NCBI RefSeq assembly: GCF_036226925.1
Contig: NZ_CP109031.1
Location: 4,526,001 to 4,590,000 of the forward strand
Length of the DNA: 64,000 nucleotides
From: Streptomyces sp. NBC_00659
Lineage (GTDB): Bacteria; Actinomycetota; Actinomycetes; Streptomycetales; Streptomycetaceae
Direction of reading: 5' to 3'
Below the pieces are notes generated by a model, which saw nothing but the letters and a program-made list of their open reading frames with translations, was not told the origin of the DNA and ran no database searches. A program made the position numbers and the translations under genes. Numbering within the stretch: the first letter of the stretch is position 1; each line of letters starts with the position of its first letter. Of the stretch, positions 1 through 10,295 are shown in pieces.

Positions 1-1
1 C

Positions 2-133
2 CTGGAAGTTGCCCTCGCTGCGGGCCACCCCACTCACATCCCCGTCCGGGACTCCAAGAAGCCCGGTTCCGTGATCACCTTCGGGGCCGCCGCCTGGGGC
101 GCCTTCGTGGGCCACCTCGGTACCACCGGCTGA
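2..133 (+). CDS. DUF397 family protein, C-terminal fragment (5' end outside window)
   Basis: The reading frame enters from the left edge and gives 43 residues before a TGA stop. It contains HIPVRDSKKP followed by FGAAAWGAFV, the usual end of DUF397 proteins: a conserved VRDSK core, then a FxxxAWxAFV tail. In streptomycetes these small proteins normally sit next to an XRE-type helix-turn-helix partner and are linked to development; the partner would be upstream of this window. Family assignment is firm because the diagnostic end is present, but the function of DUF397 proteins is poorly defined and the N-terminus is missing. Confidence 0.8.
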   Translation: MEVALAAGHPTHIPVRDSKKPGSVITFGAAAWGAFVGHLGTTG

Positions 134-160
134 CCGGCGCGGAGCGCGAGGCGCGAAAAA

Positions 161-196
161 AGGGACGGCGCCCGCGTCGCGGCGGGCGCCGTCCCT
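161..196. terminator. Bidirectional intrinsic terminator
   Basis: A 15-bp perfect stem (AGGGACGGCGCCCGC and its complement) with a six-base loop lies between the convergent DUF397 and oxidoreductase genes. An A-run (156-161) precedes it, which becomes a U-tract for the minus-strand transcript. Confidence 0.8.
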
Positions 197-230
197 CCCC
201 CGTTCCCCCCGTCACCGGGAAGCTGTCAGC

Positions 231-1352
231 TCAGCTGAGGGAACCCAGCGCCGCCGCGTCGTACGGGGCCAGGTCCTCGAAGCGGCCGGCCAGGACCTTC
301 GCCGCCCACTCGGGGTCCTGGAGCAGCGCGCGGCCGACGGCGACGAGGTCGAACTCGTCGCGCTCCATGCGGTCGAGGAGGTCGTCGATGCCCTTGACCG
401 GGGAGCCCTCGCCCGCGAAGGCCTTGATGAAGTCGCCGTCCAGGCCGACCGAACCGACGGTGATGGTGGGCTTGCCCGTCAGCTTCTTCGTCCAGCCGGC
501 GAGGTTGAGGTCGGAACCGTCGAACTCGGGCACCCAGTAGCGGCGGGTGGAGGCGTGGAAGGAGTCCACTCCGGCCGCGGCGAGCGGGGCGAGGATCGCC
601 TCCAGCTCCTCCGGGGTCTCCGCGAGCCGGGCGTCGTACGCCTGCTGCTTCCACTGCGAGTAGCGGAAGATGACGGGGAACTCGGGCGAGACGGCGGCAC
701 GCACCGCGGCGACGATCTCCGCCGAGAACTTCGTACGGGCCACCGGGTCGCCGCCGTACGCGTCCTCGCGCCGGTTGGTGCCGGCCCAGTGGAACTGGTC
801 GAGCAGGTAGCCGTGGGCGCCGTGCAGTTCGACACCGTCGAAGCCGATGCGCTCGGCGTCGGCGGCGGCCTTGGCGAACGCCTCGATGACGTCGTCGAGG
901 TCCTGCTGGGTCATGCTCTTGCCGGTGACCTCGGCGCCCTCCTTGTAGAGGCCGGAGGGGCCGACGGGCGGGGCGTCCGTGAAGGGCGGCTCGCCCGTCT
1001 TGCGGACCATGCCGATGTGCCAGAGCTGCGGGACGATCGTGCCGCCCGCCGCGTGCACGGCGTCGGCGACCTTCGCCCATCCGGCGAGCTGCTCATCGCC
1101 GTGGAAGCGCGGCACCGCGTCGCTCTGTCCGGCCGAGTCGTGGCCGACGTAGGTGCCCTCGGTGACGATCAGGCCGACGCCCGCGGCGGCGCGGCGGGAG
1201 TAGTAGCCGACGACGTCCTCCCCCGGTACACCGCCCGGCGAGAACATCCGGGTCATCGGGGCCATGGCGATCCGGTTCGGGACGGTCAGGCCGTTGATCG
1301 AGACGGGACGGGACAGGATCTCGGCTGCGCGGGTCGCGGCGTCAGTGGTCAC
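231..1352 (-). CDS. Old Yellow Enzyme family NADH:flavin oxidoreductase
   Basis: 373-residue TIM-barrel FMN oxidoreductase of the OYE family, which reduces activated C=C bonds of enals, enones and similar electrophiles with NAD(P)H. Visible family marks are the N-terminal NRIAMAPMTR strand (residues 26-35), QLWHIG (109-114), the substrate-binding HGAHGYLLDQF with the H177-x-x-H180 pair typical of bacterial OYEs, and NRREDAYGG (193-201). The C-terminal FMN phosphate site shows as ITVGSVG and LVAVGRALLQDP. Length fits the family. Translation starts at GTG. It is a single minus-strand gene ending at a shared terminator. Physiological substrate is unknown; detoxification of electrophiles is the usual inference. 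Confidence 0.9.
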   Translation of the reverse strand: MTTDAATRAAEILSRPVSINGLTVPNRIAMAPMTRMFSPGGVPGEDVVGYYSRRAAAGVGLIVTEGTYVGHDSAGQSDAVPRFHGDEQLAGWAKVADAVHAAGGTIVPQLWHIGMVRKTGEPPFTDAPPVGPSGLYKEGAEVTGKSMTQQDLDDVIEAFAKAAADAERIGFDGVELHGAHGYLLDQFHWAGTNRREDAYGGDPVARTKFSAEIVAAVRAAVSPEFPVIFRYSQWKQQAYDARLAETPEELEAILAPLAAAGVDSFHASTRRYWVPEFDGSDLNLAGWTKKLTGKPTITVGSVGLDGDFIKAFAGEGSPVKGIDDLLDRMERDEFDLVAVGRALLQDPEWAAKVLAGRFEDLAPYDAAALGSLS

Positions 1353-1639
1353 GTGGGGGCTCCTCGAAGAGGTGGTCGGTATGACGTCGAGCGGTCTGCG
1401 AAGCAGGAGATTCCATGCGGTATGTGCACATGCATCAACTGCTCGTCAGCGTCAACCTCCGCACCGGGCGGGGCATTCCGCCGTACCCGCGCCCACCCCT
1501 GTGATCCGGGCCACGTCGTGGACCCGGCGCATCCCGGGGAGCCGTCCGGGAGTCGTCCGGGAAACGCCCGAGGGCGGCACCCCCCTTGCGGGAAGGTGCC
1601 GCCCTCGGAACGTCAGGACGGTTGATCGACCGGGGTCGA

Positions 1640-3682
<2,043 letters not shown>

Positions 3683-3886
3683 TCAGACGGCGAGTTTGAC
3701 CATGTCCGCCTGCGGACCCTTCTGGCCCTGCGAGATTTCGAACTCCACTCGCTGACCCTCTTCAAGGGTGCGGTAGCCGTCCATCTGAATCGCGCTGTAG
3801 TGCACGAAGACGTCCGCACCACCGTCGACCGCGATGAAGCCGTACCCCTTCTCCGCGTTGAACCACTTGACGGTGCCCTGAGCCAT
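3683..3886 (-). CDS. CspA-family cold-shock protein
   Basis: 67-residue single cold-shock domain that binds single-stranded RNA and DNA and acts as an RNA chaperone. It starts [17 protein letters not shown]; this ATG (3886) gives the standard family length, so I discard the ten extra upstream codons. RNP1 (KGYGFI) and RNP2 (VFVHY) are intact, and the end [10 protein letters not shown] is typical. It is monocistronic, with a strong terminator behind it and a long AT-rich leader upstream. S. coelicolor has a similar gene (scoF) beside groEL2, by recollection. Confidence 0.96.
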   Translation of the reverse strand: MAQGTVKWFNAEKGYGFIAVDGGADVFVHYSAIQMDGYRTLEEGQRVEFEISQGQKGPQADMVKLAV

Positions 3887-3948
3887 GCCTAACTCCCCTA
3901 TTACTGGCCCTTGCACAGATCCACACTTCGCGGATCCGGGTCAGACCT

Positions 3949-3970
3949 CACCCCCCAACGGTTGGGGGTG
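3949..3970. promoter_or_regulatory. Stem-loop in the leader of the cold-shock gene
   Basis: CACCCCC(C)AAC is mirrored by GTTGGGGGTG across a two-base centre, about 65 bp upstream of the cold-shock start codon, so it may lie in the 5' untranslated region. Leaders of cold-shock mRNAs are often structured; here the role is only inferred. Confidence 0.4.
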
Positions 3971-4247
3971 TGCGCCGGAACGCGTCGACCGCGGCTGAAT
4001 GTATCTGTCCAACTGCCCTCTGCAACAGGTCAATCGGACGAGAATTCTGGGCATGGCCGATCAATGATATGCGGAGAATGTGCAAGGATTCGGGGCAAGT
4101 CGGGCCCCGCAAATGCCATAAAATGCCCAAAAAGGCGAGCCATTTTGGCTACTTCTTATCGGCCCGCGAACGCTCACTCATATGCGTCCGGCATGAAACC
4201 AACATCCAAATTGGAGCGGCTTCCCCAACTCTAGCGCGTTCAACCCA
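3971..4247. other. AT-rich intergenic region (cold-shock gene upstream region)
   Basis: About 280 bp between the cold-shock leader and the terminator of the thrC unit. No convincing reading frame is present. From about 4020 to 4220 the composition is clearly more AT-rich than the flanks (for example TCAATGATATGCGG and AAATGCCATAAAATGCCC), as expected for promoter and upstream-element DNA of a highly expressed gene. I could not fix a -10/-35 pair with confidence. Confidence 0.5.
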
Positions 4248-4292
4248 ACAGAATTGCCCCCTCCGTTTGTCTCACGGAGGGGGCAATTCTGT
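4248..4292. terminator. Terminator of the thrC - sulfur-carrier unit
   Basis: A 19-bp stem beginning ACAGAATTGCCCCC with a seven-base loop lies 36 bp past the sulfur-carrier stop codon. A second outer pairing (GCGCGTTC at 4234 with GAACGCGC at 4293) could extend the hairpin. Confidence 0.8.
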
Positions 4293-4327
4293 GAACGCGC
4301 CGTGTTGGGCATTACCGAGGGTAACGA

Positions 4328-4603
4328 TCAGCCTCCGGCGACGGCCGGAATGATCGAAACGCCGACACCGTCCGGAGTCGCCGTCTCCAGGCCCTGCTCG
4401 AAGCGCACGTCGTCGTCGTTGACGTACACGTTGACGAAGCGGCGCAGCTTGCCCTGGTCGTCCAGGACGCGCGCGGCGATGCCCGTGTGGTTCTTCTCCA
4501 GGTCGCTGATGACCTCGGCGAGGGTCGTGCCCTCGGCCGTCACCTCGGCGGCGCCACCGGTGTAGGTGCGCAGGATGGTGGGGATGCGGACGTTGACGCT
4601 CAT
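4328..4603 (-). CDS. CysO/MoaD/ThiS-like sulfur-carrier protein
   Basis: 91-residue beta-grasp (ubiquitin-like) protein ending in VAGG, the di-glycine tail that is adenylated and thiocarboxylated in sulfur carriers. SIPTILR-like start (VRIPTILRTYTGG), RFVNVYVNDDDVRF and IIPAVAGG closely resemble mycobacterial CysO, which donates sulfide for cysteine synthesis with CysM and the Mec+ peptidase. Here it follows threonine synthase with a 4-bp ATGA overlap (4600-4603), so the two are translationally coupled. No cysM or mec gene is adjacent. A molybdopterin or thiamine role cannot be excluded, but the sequence favours CysO. Confidence 0.88.
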   Translation of the reverse strand: MSVNVRIPTILRTYTGGAAEVTAEGTTLAEVISDLEKNHTGIAARVLDDQGKLRRFVNVYVNDDDVRFEQGLETATPDGVGVSIIPAVAGG

Positions 4604-5898
4604 GATGCGAGGCCAGCCTCTCGGAAGGAGTCGAGGTTCGGGCGGATGGTCGCGGTCAGCCCGGTGTCCGAGGCCACCGCGTCCAGAGTCTTGAGGCCGT
4701 CGCCGGTGTTCAGCACGACCGTGGTGAGGGTCGGGTCGAGGAGACCGTTCTCGATCAGCTTGCGGGTGACGCCGACGGTCACACCGCCCGCCGTCTCGGC
4801 GAAGATGCCCTCGGTGCGCGCGAGCAGCTTGATCGCGTCGACGATCTGCTCGTCGTTCACGTCCTCCACCGCACCGCCGGTGCGCCGCGCGATGTCGAGC
4901 ACGTACGGCCCGTCCGCCGGGTTGCCGATGGCGAGCGACTTGGCGATGGTGTCCGGCTTCTGCGGCCGTACGACGTCGTGGCCGGCCTTGTAGGCGACGG
5001 ACACCGGGGAGCAGCCCTCGGCCTGGGCTCCGAAGATCTTGTAGGGCCTGTCCTCGACGAGCCCGAGCTTGATCAGCTCCTGGAGGCCCTTGTCGATCTT
5101 CGTGAGCTGGGATCCGGAGGCGATCGGCACGACGAGCTGGTCGGGGAGCTTCCAGCCGAGCTGCTCGCAGATCTCGTACGCCAGGGTCTTGGAGCCCTCG
5201 GCGTAGTAGGGCCGCAGGTTGACGTTGACGAAGCCCCAGCCCTCGCCGGCCGGGTCGCCGATCAGCTCGGAGCAGAAGCGGTTCACGTCGTCGTAGTTGC
5301 CCTCGATGCCGACGAGCTCGCCGCCGTAGACCGCGGCCATGACGACCTTGCCCTGCTCCAGGTCGTGCGGGATGAACACGCAGGAACGGAAGCCGGCGCG
5401 GGCGGCCGCGGCGCCGACGGCACCGGCGAGGTTGCCGGTGGAGGAGCAGGAGAGGGTGGTGAAGCCGAAGGCGCGGGCCGCTTCGATGGCCTGGGCGACG
5501 ACGCGGTCCTTGAAGGAGTGCGTCGGGTTGCCGGAGTCGTCCTTGACGAAGAGCTTTCCGGCGTCGACACCGAGCTCACGGGCCAGGTTGTCGGCCTGCA
5601 CGAGCTTGGTCCAGCCGGGGTTGATGTTGGGCTTGTCCGCCACGTCCGCGGGGACGGGCAGCAGCGGCGCGTAGCGCCAGATGTTCGCGGGTCCCGCTTC
5701 GATGCGCTTGCGGAGTTCTTCGGTCTCGTAGGCCGAGAAGTCGTAGGCGATCTCCAGCGGGCCGAAACACTCCTCGCAGGCGAAGACCGGGCCGAGCGGG
5801 ACGCGGTGCCCGCATTCGCGGCAGGAGAGCGCCGCGGCCGGGCCGAGGTCCACCGCTTCGGCGGAGTTCGTGGTACTTGCAACTGTCTGCGCAGCCAT
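4600..5898 (-). CDS. thrC: Threonine synthase
   Basis: 432-residue PLP enzyme that converts O-phosphohomoserine to threonine. The PLP lysine is in NPTHSFKDR (K130), and a Gly-rich phosphate loop (SCSSTGNLAGA) follows. An N-terminal Cys cluster (C26-x2-C29 ... C41-x2-C44) forms the small zinc-finger-like element common in this subgroup of threonine synthases. It is first in a two-gene unit with the sulfur carrier. In Streptomyces this thrC is separate from the hom-thrC-thrB cluster, so it may be a paralogue or may supply threonine in a sulfur-linked context; that is inference. Confidence 0.9.
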   Translation of the reverse strand: MAAQTVASTTNSAEAVDLGPAAALSCRECGHRVPLGPVFACEECFGPLEIAYDFSAYETEELRKRIEAGPANIWRYAPLLPVPADVADKPNINPGWTKLVQADNLARELGVDAGKLFVKDDSGNPTHSFKDRVVAQAIEAARAFGFTTLSCSSTGNLAGAVGAAAARAGFRSCVFIPHDLEQGKVVMAAVYGGELVGIEGNYDDVNRFCSELIGDPAGEGWGFVNVNLRPYYAEGSKTLAYEICEQLGWKLPDQLVVPIASGSQLTKIDKGLQELIKLGLVEDRPYKIFGAQAEGCSPVSVAYKAGHDVVRPQKPDTIAKSLAIGNPADGPYVLDIARRTGGAVEDVNDEQIVDAIKLLARTEGIFAETAGGVTVGVTRKLIENGLLDPTLTTVVLNTGDGLKTLDAVASDTGLTATIRPNLDSFREAGLAS

Positions 5899-6275
5899 GG
5901 AGGCGAGGCCCTTTCCTCATCTTCCTCACGACGCACTTCGCCGTGAGACGGATTTGGCACCTTCCCGAGCCGGGAGCCTCGCGACGCGATCGACATCGAT
6001 CGGTACGAGACCGGCTGGAGGGTTGCCGGGGCTTCATCGGGCCGTATCCCTCTGCCCCTCTGGATGAGCGGTATTTGATTGTTGAACCGTTGAACGCGAT
6101 ACGTACCGACGATCCAGGACATGCGATGGTCATCCGCGTTGTTCAAGACTGTAACCGAAGGCCAGGACAGTTGAGATAGTCGTCCGAACCGCGAGACGAC
6201 GGCAATCGATCTGCCGCTGGCCGCAGCGGGCACGCCGATGAGAGCGTGTGATCAGACAGTGAGGAGCCGCAGACC
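5899..6275. other. Divergent intergenic region thrC | gpgS
   Basis: 377 bp between two divergent genes, carrying both promoters. I see no credible small gene and no match to a riboswitch class I can recognise. The AT-richer stretch 6060-6180 is the likeliest promoter zone. Confidence 0.4.
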
Positions 6276-7220
6276 GTGCTGAAAGACGTCGAAAGCTGGC
6301 TGAGCACACGCTCCTGGTCCGTGACCGACCGCCCGCTCCACAAGATCATGGCCGCGAAACGCATCACGGGATCGACGGTCAGTGTCGTGCTGCCCGCGCT
6401 CAACGAGGAGGAGACGGTAGGCGAGATCGTCGCGATCATCCGCCACGACCTGATGCAGCAGGTGCCCCTCGTCGACGAGATCGTCGTCGTCGACTCCGGC
6501 TCGACCGACCGCACCTCCGCGGTCGCCGCCGCCGCGGGCGCGAGAGTCGTGCACCGCGACGACATCCTCCCGCGGATCCCGGCCGTGCCCGGCAAGGGCG
6601 AGGTGCTGTGGCGGTCGCTCCTCGTCACGAGCGGGGACATCGTCTGTTTCATCGACGCGGACCTCAAGGAGTTCTCGTCCGACTTCGTCTCCGGGATCGT
6701 GGGCCCGCTGCTCACCGATCCCGGCGTCGACCTGGTCAAGGCCATGTACGACCGGCCGCTGGGCGGCGCCTCGGGACAGGGCGGCCGGGTCACGGAGCTG
6801 ATGGCCCGCCCCCTGCTGAACATGCACTGGCCGCAGCTCGCGGGCTTCGTCCAGCCGCTCGGCGGCGAGTACGCGGCCCGCCGCTCGCTGCTCGAACAGC
6901 TCCCCTTCCCCGTCGGCTACGGCATCGAACTGGGCATGCTGGTCGACGCCCTGCACCTGGTGGGCCTGGACGCCCTCGCCCAGGTCGACGTCGGGGTGCG
7001 CAAGCACCGCCACCAGGACGGCCAGGCACTCGGCCGCATGGCCGCCGCGATCTACCGCACCGCCCAGCTCCGGCTGGCCCGCGGTCACCTGATCCGCCCC
7101 GCCCTCACCCAGTTCGAACGTGGCCGGGACGGTTTCCAGCCGCGCACGTACTCGGTGGACACCGAGGAAAGGCCGCCGATGAGCGAAATCTCCGAGTACC
7201 AGCGGCGCAGGGCCGCGTAG
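6276..7220 (+). CDS. gpgS: Glucosyl-3-phosphoglycerate synthase
   Basis: 314-residue GT-A fold glycosyltransferase (GT81/GT2-like). It transfers glucose from a nucleotide sugar to 3-phosphoglycerate, the first step toward glucosylglycerate and, in mycobacteria, methylglucose lipopolysaccharide. The nucleotide-binding strand SVVLPALNEEETV (36-48), VDSGSTDRT (72-80), the metal-binding D127-A-D129 in CFIDADLKEF, and the acceptor region GGEYAARRSLLEQLPFPVGYG match the GpgS family closely. It lies just upstream of otsA, giving a cluster of compatible-solute enzymes. Start: an ATG or alternative initiator at 6276 places the family N-terminus correctly. Confidence 0.9.
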   Translation: MLKDVESWLSTRSWSVTDRPLHKIMAAKRITGSTVSVVLPALNEEETVGEIVAIIRHDLMQQVPLVDEIVVVDSGSTDRTSAVAAAAGARVVHRDDILPRIPAVPGKGEVLWRSLLVTSGDIVCFIDADLKEFSSDFVSGIVGPLLTDPGVDLVKAMYDRPLGGASGQGGRVTELMARPLLNMHWPQLAGFVQPLGGEYAARRSLLEQLPFPVGYGIELGMLVDALHLVGLDALAQVDVGVRKHRHQDGQALGRMAAAIYRTAQLRLARGHLIRPALTQFERGRDGFQPRTYSVDTEERPPMSEISEYQRRRAA

Positions 7221-7298
7221 ACCGGCCCTGACGGCCGCGATCACATACGGCCGAAGGGGCGCGTTTGAGCGTTTCGACACGGGGCTAGGTTTCGAGGC

Positions 7299-8750
7299 AT
7301 GGCTTCAACGCATGGTGCCCACAGGATTCTGGTCGCCTCCAACCGCGGCCCGGTCACCTACGAGGTACGGGAGGACGACTCGCTGCACGCCAAGCGCGGC
7401 GGCGGCGGCCTCGTCTCGGGACTCTCGGCGATCGGGCCGGACGCGGGCGCCCTGTGGGTGTGCTCGGCCCTCGGCGACGGCGACCGGGAGGCGGTCCGGC
7501 GCGGGGTCGGCGAGGACGGCGTACGGATGCTGGCCATCGACGCCGGGGTCCACGCCGACGCGTACAACGGCATCGCCAACTCCGTGCTGTGGTTCGTCCA
7601 CCACCTGCTCTACCAGACCCCGCTGGAGCCGGTCTTCGACGCGGAGTTCCGGCGCCGGTGGGAGTCGTACCGGACCTACAACCGGGCCTTCGCCGAGGCA
7701 CTGGCCGAGGAGGCGGCCGAGGGCGCGGCCGTGCTGGTCCAGGACTACCACCTGTGCCTGGTGCCCGGGATGCTCCGCGAACTGCGCCCCGACCTGCGCA
7801 TCGGCCACTTCTCCCACACCCCGTGGGCGCCCGAGGACTACTTCCGGATGCTCCCCGACGACATCCGCGCGGAACTGCTGGACGGCATGCTCGGCGCGGA
7901 CCGCGTGGCGTTCCTGACCCGGCGGTGGGCGACGGCCTTCACGCGCTGCGTGGAGACGGCCGCCCCGGACCGCTACCGGGTCGCCACGTCCCCGGAGGAC
8001 CGGCCGGAGATCGAGCACCTCGACGGCACCCCGCCCGGTCGGACCCTCGTCGGTGTGCACGGCCTCGGCGCCGACGCCGAGTTCCTGCGCGAGCGCTCGC
8101 ACCGGGCGGACGTCGGCGAACGGATGGCCGCGCTGCGCGAGGAGATCGGCGCCGGCCGCAGGACGATCGTGCGCGTCGACCGGACCGAGCTGTCCAAGAA
8201 CATCGTGCGGGGGCTGCTGGCGTACCGGCAGCTTCTCGACGACCACCCCGAGTGGCGCGAGCGGGTCGTCCACGTGGCGTTCGCCTACCCCTCGCGGCAG
8301 GACCTCGCGGTGTACCGGGACTACACGGCCGAGGTGCAGCGCGTCGCCGACGAGATCAACTCCCAGTACGGAACGCCCGGTTGGACCCCGGTGGTGCTGC
8401 ACGTGAAGGACGACTTCGCGCGCTCGCTCGCCGCCTACCGGCTGGCCGACGTCGCCCTCGTCAACCCCATCAGGGACGGCATGAACCTCGTCGCCAAGGA
8501 GATCCCGGTCGTCTCCGACGAGGGCTGCGCGCTGGTCCTGTCACGGGAGGCCGGGGCGTACGAGGAACTGGGCGAGGACGCGATCTCCGTGAACCCGTAC
8601 GACGTGACCGGTACGGCGCGGGCGCTGCACGAGGCCCTCGTCATGCAGCCGGGCGAACGAGCAGAACGCACCAAGCGCCTGGCCGCCGCAGCCACCGCCC
8701 TCCCCCCGGCCCAGTGGTTCCTGGACCAACTCCGCGAACTGGAGGCCTGA
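7299..8750 (+). CDS. otsA: Trehalose-6-phosphate synthase
   Basis: 483-residue GT-B enzyme (GT20) that joins UDP- or GDP-glucose with glucose-6-phosphate. Seen are the N-terminal SNRGP and RGGGGLVSGL (33-42) glucose-6-phosphate loop, VQDYHLCLVP (147-156), the R-x-D-x-x-E-L-S-K-N catalytic stretch (RVDRTELSKNI) and the donor-site VNPIRDGMNLVAKE. These are the canonical OtsA motifs and the length is normal. It faces otsB, which is downstream on the other strand, and follows gpgS by 78 bp, so co-transcription with gpgS is possible. Confidence 0.95.
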   Translation: MASTHGAHRILVASNRGPVTYEVREDDSLHAKRGGGGLVSGLSAIGPDAGALWVCSALGDGDREAVRRGVGEDGVRMLAIDAGVHADAYNGIANSVLWFVHHLLYQTPLEPVFDAEFRRRWESYRTYNRAFAEALAEEAAEGAAVLVQDYHLCLVPGMLRELRPDLRIGHFSHTPWAPEDYFRMLPDDIRAELLDGMLGADRVAFLTRRWATAFTRCVETAAPDRYRVATSPEDRPEIEHLDGTPPGRTLVGVHGLGADAEFLRERSHRADVGERMAALREEIGAGRRTIVRVDRTELSKNIVRGLLAYRQLLDDHPEWRERVVHVAFAYPSRQDLAVYRDYTAEVQRVADEINSQYGTPGWTPVVLHVKDDFARSLAAYRLADVALVNPIRDGMNLVAKEIPVVSDEGCALVLSREAGAYEELGEDAISVNPYDVTGTARALHEALVMQPGERAERTKRLAAAATALPPAQWFLDQLRELEA

Positions 8751-8785
8751 GCAGCGGGAGTTTCAGCCCCGGCCGGGGAACGTTT

Positions 8786-8830
8786 CAGCCCCTCCGGCGT
8801 TTGAGGAGCGGGGTCTGGGGCGGAGCCCCA
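8786..8830 (+). repeat. Dispersed Streptomyces-type intergenic repeat between otsA and otsB
   Basis: The element contains CTCCGGCGTTTGAGGAGCGG followed by a GGGGCGGAGCCCC palindrome. I recognise this combination from many Streptomyces intergenic regions, usually downstream of genes. It is convergent-gene spacer here and can fold into hairpins, so it may double as a terminator for otsA and otsB. Genome-wide copy number cannot be tested in this window. Confidence 0.55.
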
Positions 8831-8907
8831 GGTACGGGACGGGTAGGGGCGGAGGGGGCGAAACCAGCCTTCCGCCGCCCCGGCCCGCTCGGGCGACGAC
8901 CGGCCGG

Positions 8908-9762
8908 TCAGGCGAGTTCGGCCGCGAGGGACGCGAGCAGGCGGACGACTCCGGCGGGCCCGTCGACCACCAGGTCCGCACGGTCGGCGAGTTCGGCGAC
9001 CTCGGAGCTGCCGCTGCACACCAGAAGGCCGGGGATCCCGTCGGAGCGGAGCTTGTCGACGGCGGCGAAGGCGGGCAGGTCCCCCAGGTCGTCACCCGCG
9101 TACAGAACAGCCTCCGCACCGATCTCCCGGACGTACCCCATGAGAGCGACCCCCTTGTCCATCCCGGGCGGACGCAGCTCCAGGACCATGCGCCCCGGCT
9201 CGACGATCAGCCCGTGCCGGGCGGCCAGTTCACCCAGCGGCTCCCGGAGCGCCTCGAACGCGGCCTGAGGATCGTCGGCACGCCGCGTGTGCACCGCGAC
9301 GGCACGGCCCTTCTCCTCGATCCAGGTGCCCTGCCAGGCGCCGATACCGTCGAGGAACCCCGGCAGCTCGGCGCGGACGGCGGCCACGCCGGGATGCGGG
9401 GCGGGGGCGGTGACGGTGCCGCTCACCGCGTCCCAGCGCTCGGCGCCGTAGTGGCCGAGGACGACCAGGTGCTCCAGTCCGGCCACGCCCGCGAAGCCGC
9501 CGTGGCGCACGGCCACACCGGCGGGGCGGCCGGTGACCACGGCGACGGAGGCGACCTTGGGGGCGAGTGCGGCAAGTGCGGGGACCGCGTCGGGGTGCGC
9601 GCGGGCCCGGTCGGGGTCGGGGACGATGGGGGCGAGGGTTCCGTCGAAGTCGAGTGCGACGACGGTGTGGGTGGGGCGCGTGAGGATCGCTTCCAGAGCG
9701 TCGCGTCCGGCGGGGGTCACCGGGGCCGGCAAGGAGTCCTTGGATTCGGGGTGGCTGCCCAT
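8908..9762 (-). CDS. otsB: Trehalose-6-phosphate phosphatase
   Basis: 284-residue HAD-superfamily phosphatase that removes the phosphate from the OtsA product. Motif I ALDFDGTLAPI (D38 nucleophile, D40), motif II VVTGRPAGV, and motif IV LYAGDDLGDLPAF are intact, and the region PGRMVLELRPPGMDKGVAL is characteristic of OtsB. It is convergent with otsA. The N-terminus is about 25 residues longer than the HAD core. Confidence 0.94.
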   Translation of the reverse strand: MGSHPESKDSLPAPVTPAGRDALEAILTRPTHTVVALDFDGTLAPIVPDPDRARAHPDAVPALAALAPKVASVAVVTGRPAGVAVRHGGFAGVAGLEHLVVLGHYGAERWDAVSGTVTAPAPHPGVAAVRAELPGFLDGIGAWQGTWIEEKGRAVAVHTRRADDPQAAFEALREPLGELAARHGLIVEPGRMVLELRPPGMDKGVALMGYVREIGAEAVLYAGDDLGDLPAFAAVDKLRSDGIPGLLVCSGSSEVAELADRADLVVDGPAGVVRLLASLAAELA

Positions 9763-9844
9763 GGGGCGACCCTATCCGGGCGGGGGCGACCGTACCGTTC
9801 CTATGGATGAGCGGATGTGAGTACTACTGCCCGGACTCGTACTC

Positions 9845-9910
9845 GATCAGGCCGGACGCCGGCCCTCGATCAGGCCGGACGCCCGGCCCTCAGCCAGGCC
9901 GGACGCCCCG
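9845..9910. repeat. Three tandem copies of a ~23-bp GC repeat
   Basis: Copies start at 9845, 9868 and 9892 and share CAGGCCGGACGCC. The last copy abuts the stop codon of the DUF3263 gene. Each unit contains GGCCGG/CCGGCC pairing potential. Confidence 0.7.
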
Positions 9911-9913
9911 ATC

Positions 9914-10141
9914 TCACCGCTCGTCCCGGCGGGCCTCCCGAACCCGGCGCAGTCTGTTCACCGTGACGGGGTCGTGCGCGAGGGCGCGCGGGTCGTTCAG
10001 CAGCGCGTTCAGGAGCTGGTAGTAGCGGACCGGGGCCAGGCCCAGTTGCTCGCGTATGGCGCGCTCCTTGGCGCCGGGACCGGGGAAGCCGCGGCGTTCC
10101 AGGGCGAGAATGCTCCGTTCGCGCGCGGGCAGCTCTTCCAT
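9914..10141 (-). CDS. DUF3263 family small helix-turn-helix protein
   Basis: 75-residue protein starting MEELPARERSILALERR. The pattern (a short N-terminal helix with LxxRE, then GAKERAIREQLGLAPVRYYQLLNALL) is the DUF3263 family, whose fold resembles sigma region 4-type DNA-binding helices. I take the ATG at 10141; a GTG three codons earlier is possible. It sits alone, downstream of a promoter region divergent from the nagKA operon. Function is unknown; a DNA-binding role is inferred from the helix-turn-helix look. Confidence 0.85.
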   Translation of the reverse strand: MEELPARERSILALERRGFPGPGAKERAIREQLGLAPVRYYQLLNALLNDPRALAHDPVTVNRLRRVREARRDER

Positions 10142-10251
10142 GGACAGCACGGTAGTCCCCGGCACCGACAAGCGCCGGGGCCGGGGCCGCCGTGCCACCG
10201 CGCCCGGGGTGCCGGTCCCGGAACGCGGAATACGACGCCCCCTATCGCGTG

Positions 10252-10267
10252 AGTGGACTAGACCTTT
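10252..10267. promoter_or_regulatory. DasR-responsive element (dre-like) upstream of nagK
   Basis: AGTGGACTAGACCTTT matches the dre consensus A(C/G)TGGTCTAGACCA(C/G)T at 13 of 16 positions and ends 28 bp before the nagK GTG. DasR is the GntR-type repressor released by glucosamine-6-phosphate, and nagKA belongs to its regulon in S. coelicolor. Confidence 0.8.
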
Positions 10268-10295
10268 CAAGGGGTAAAGGGCGACACTGTCCCCC

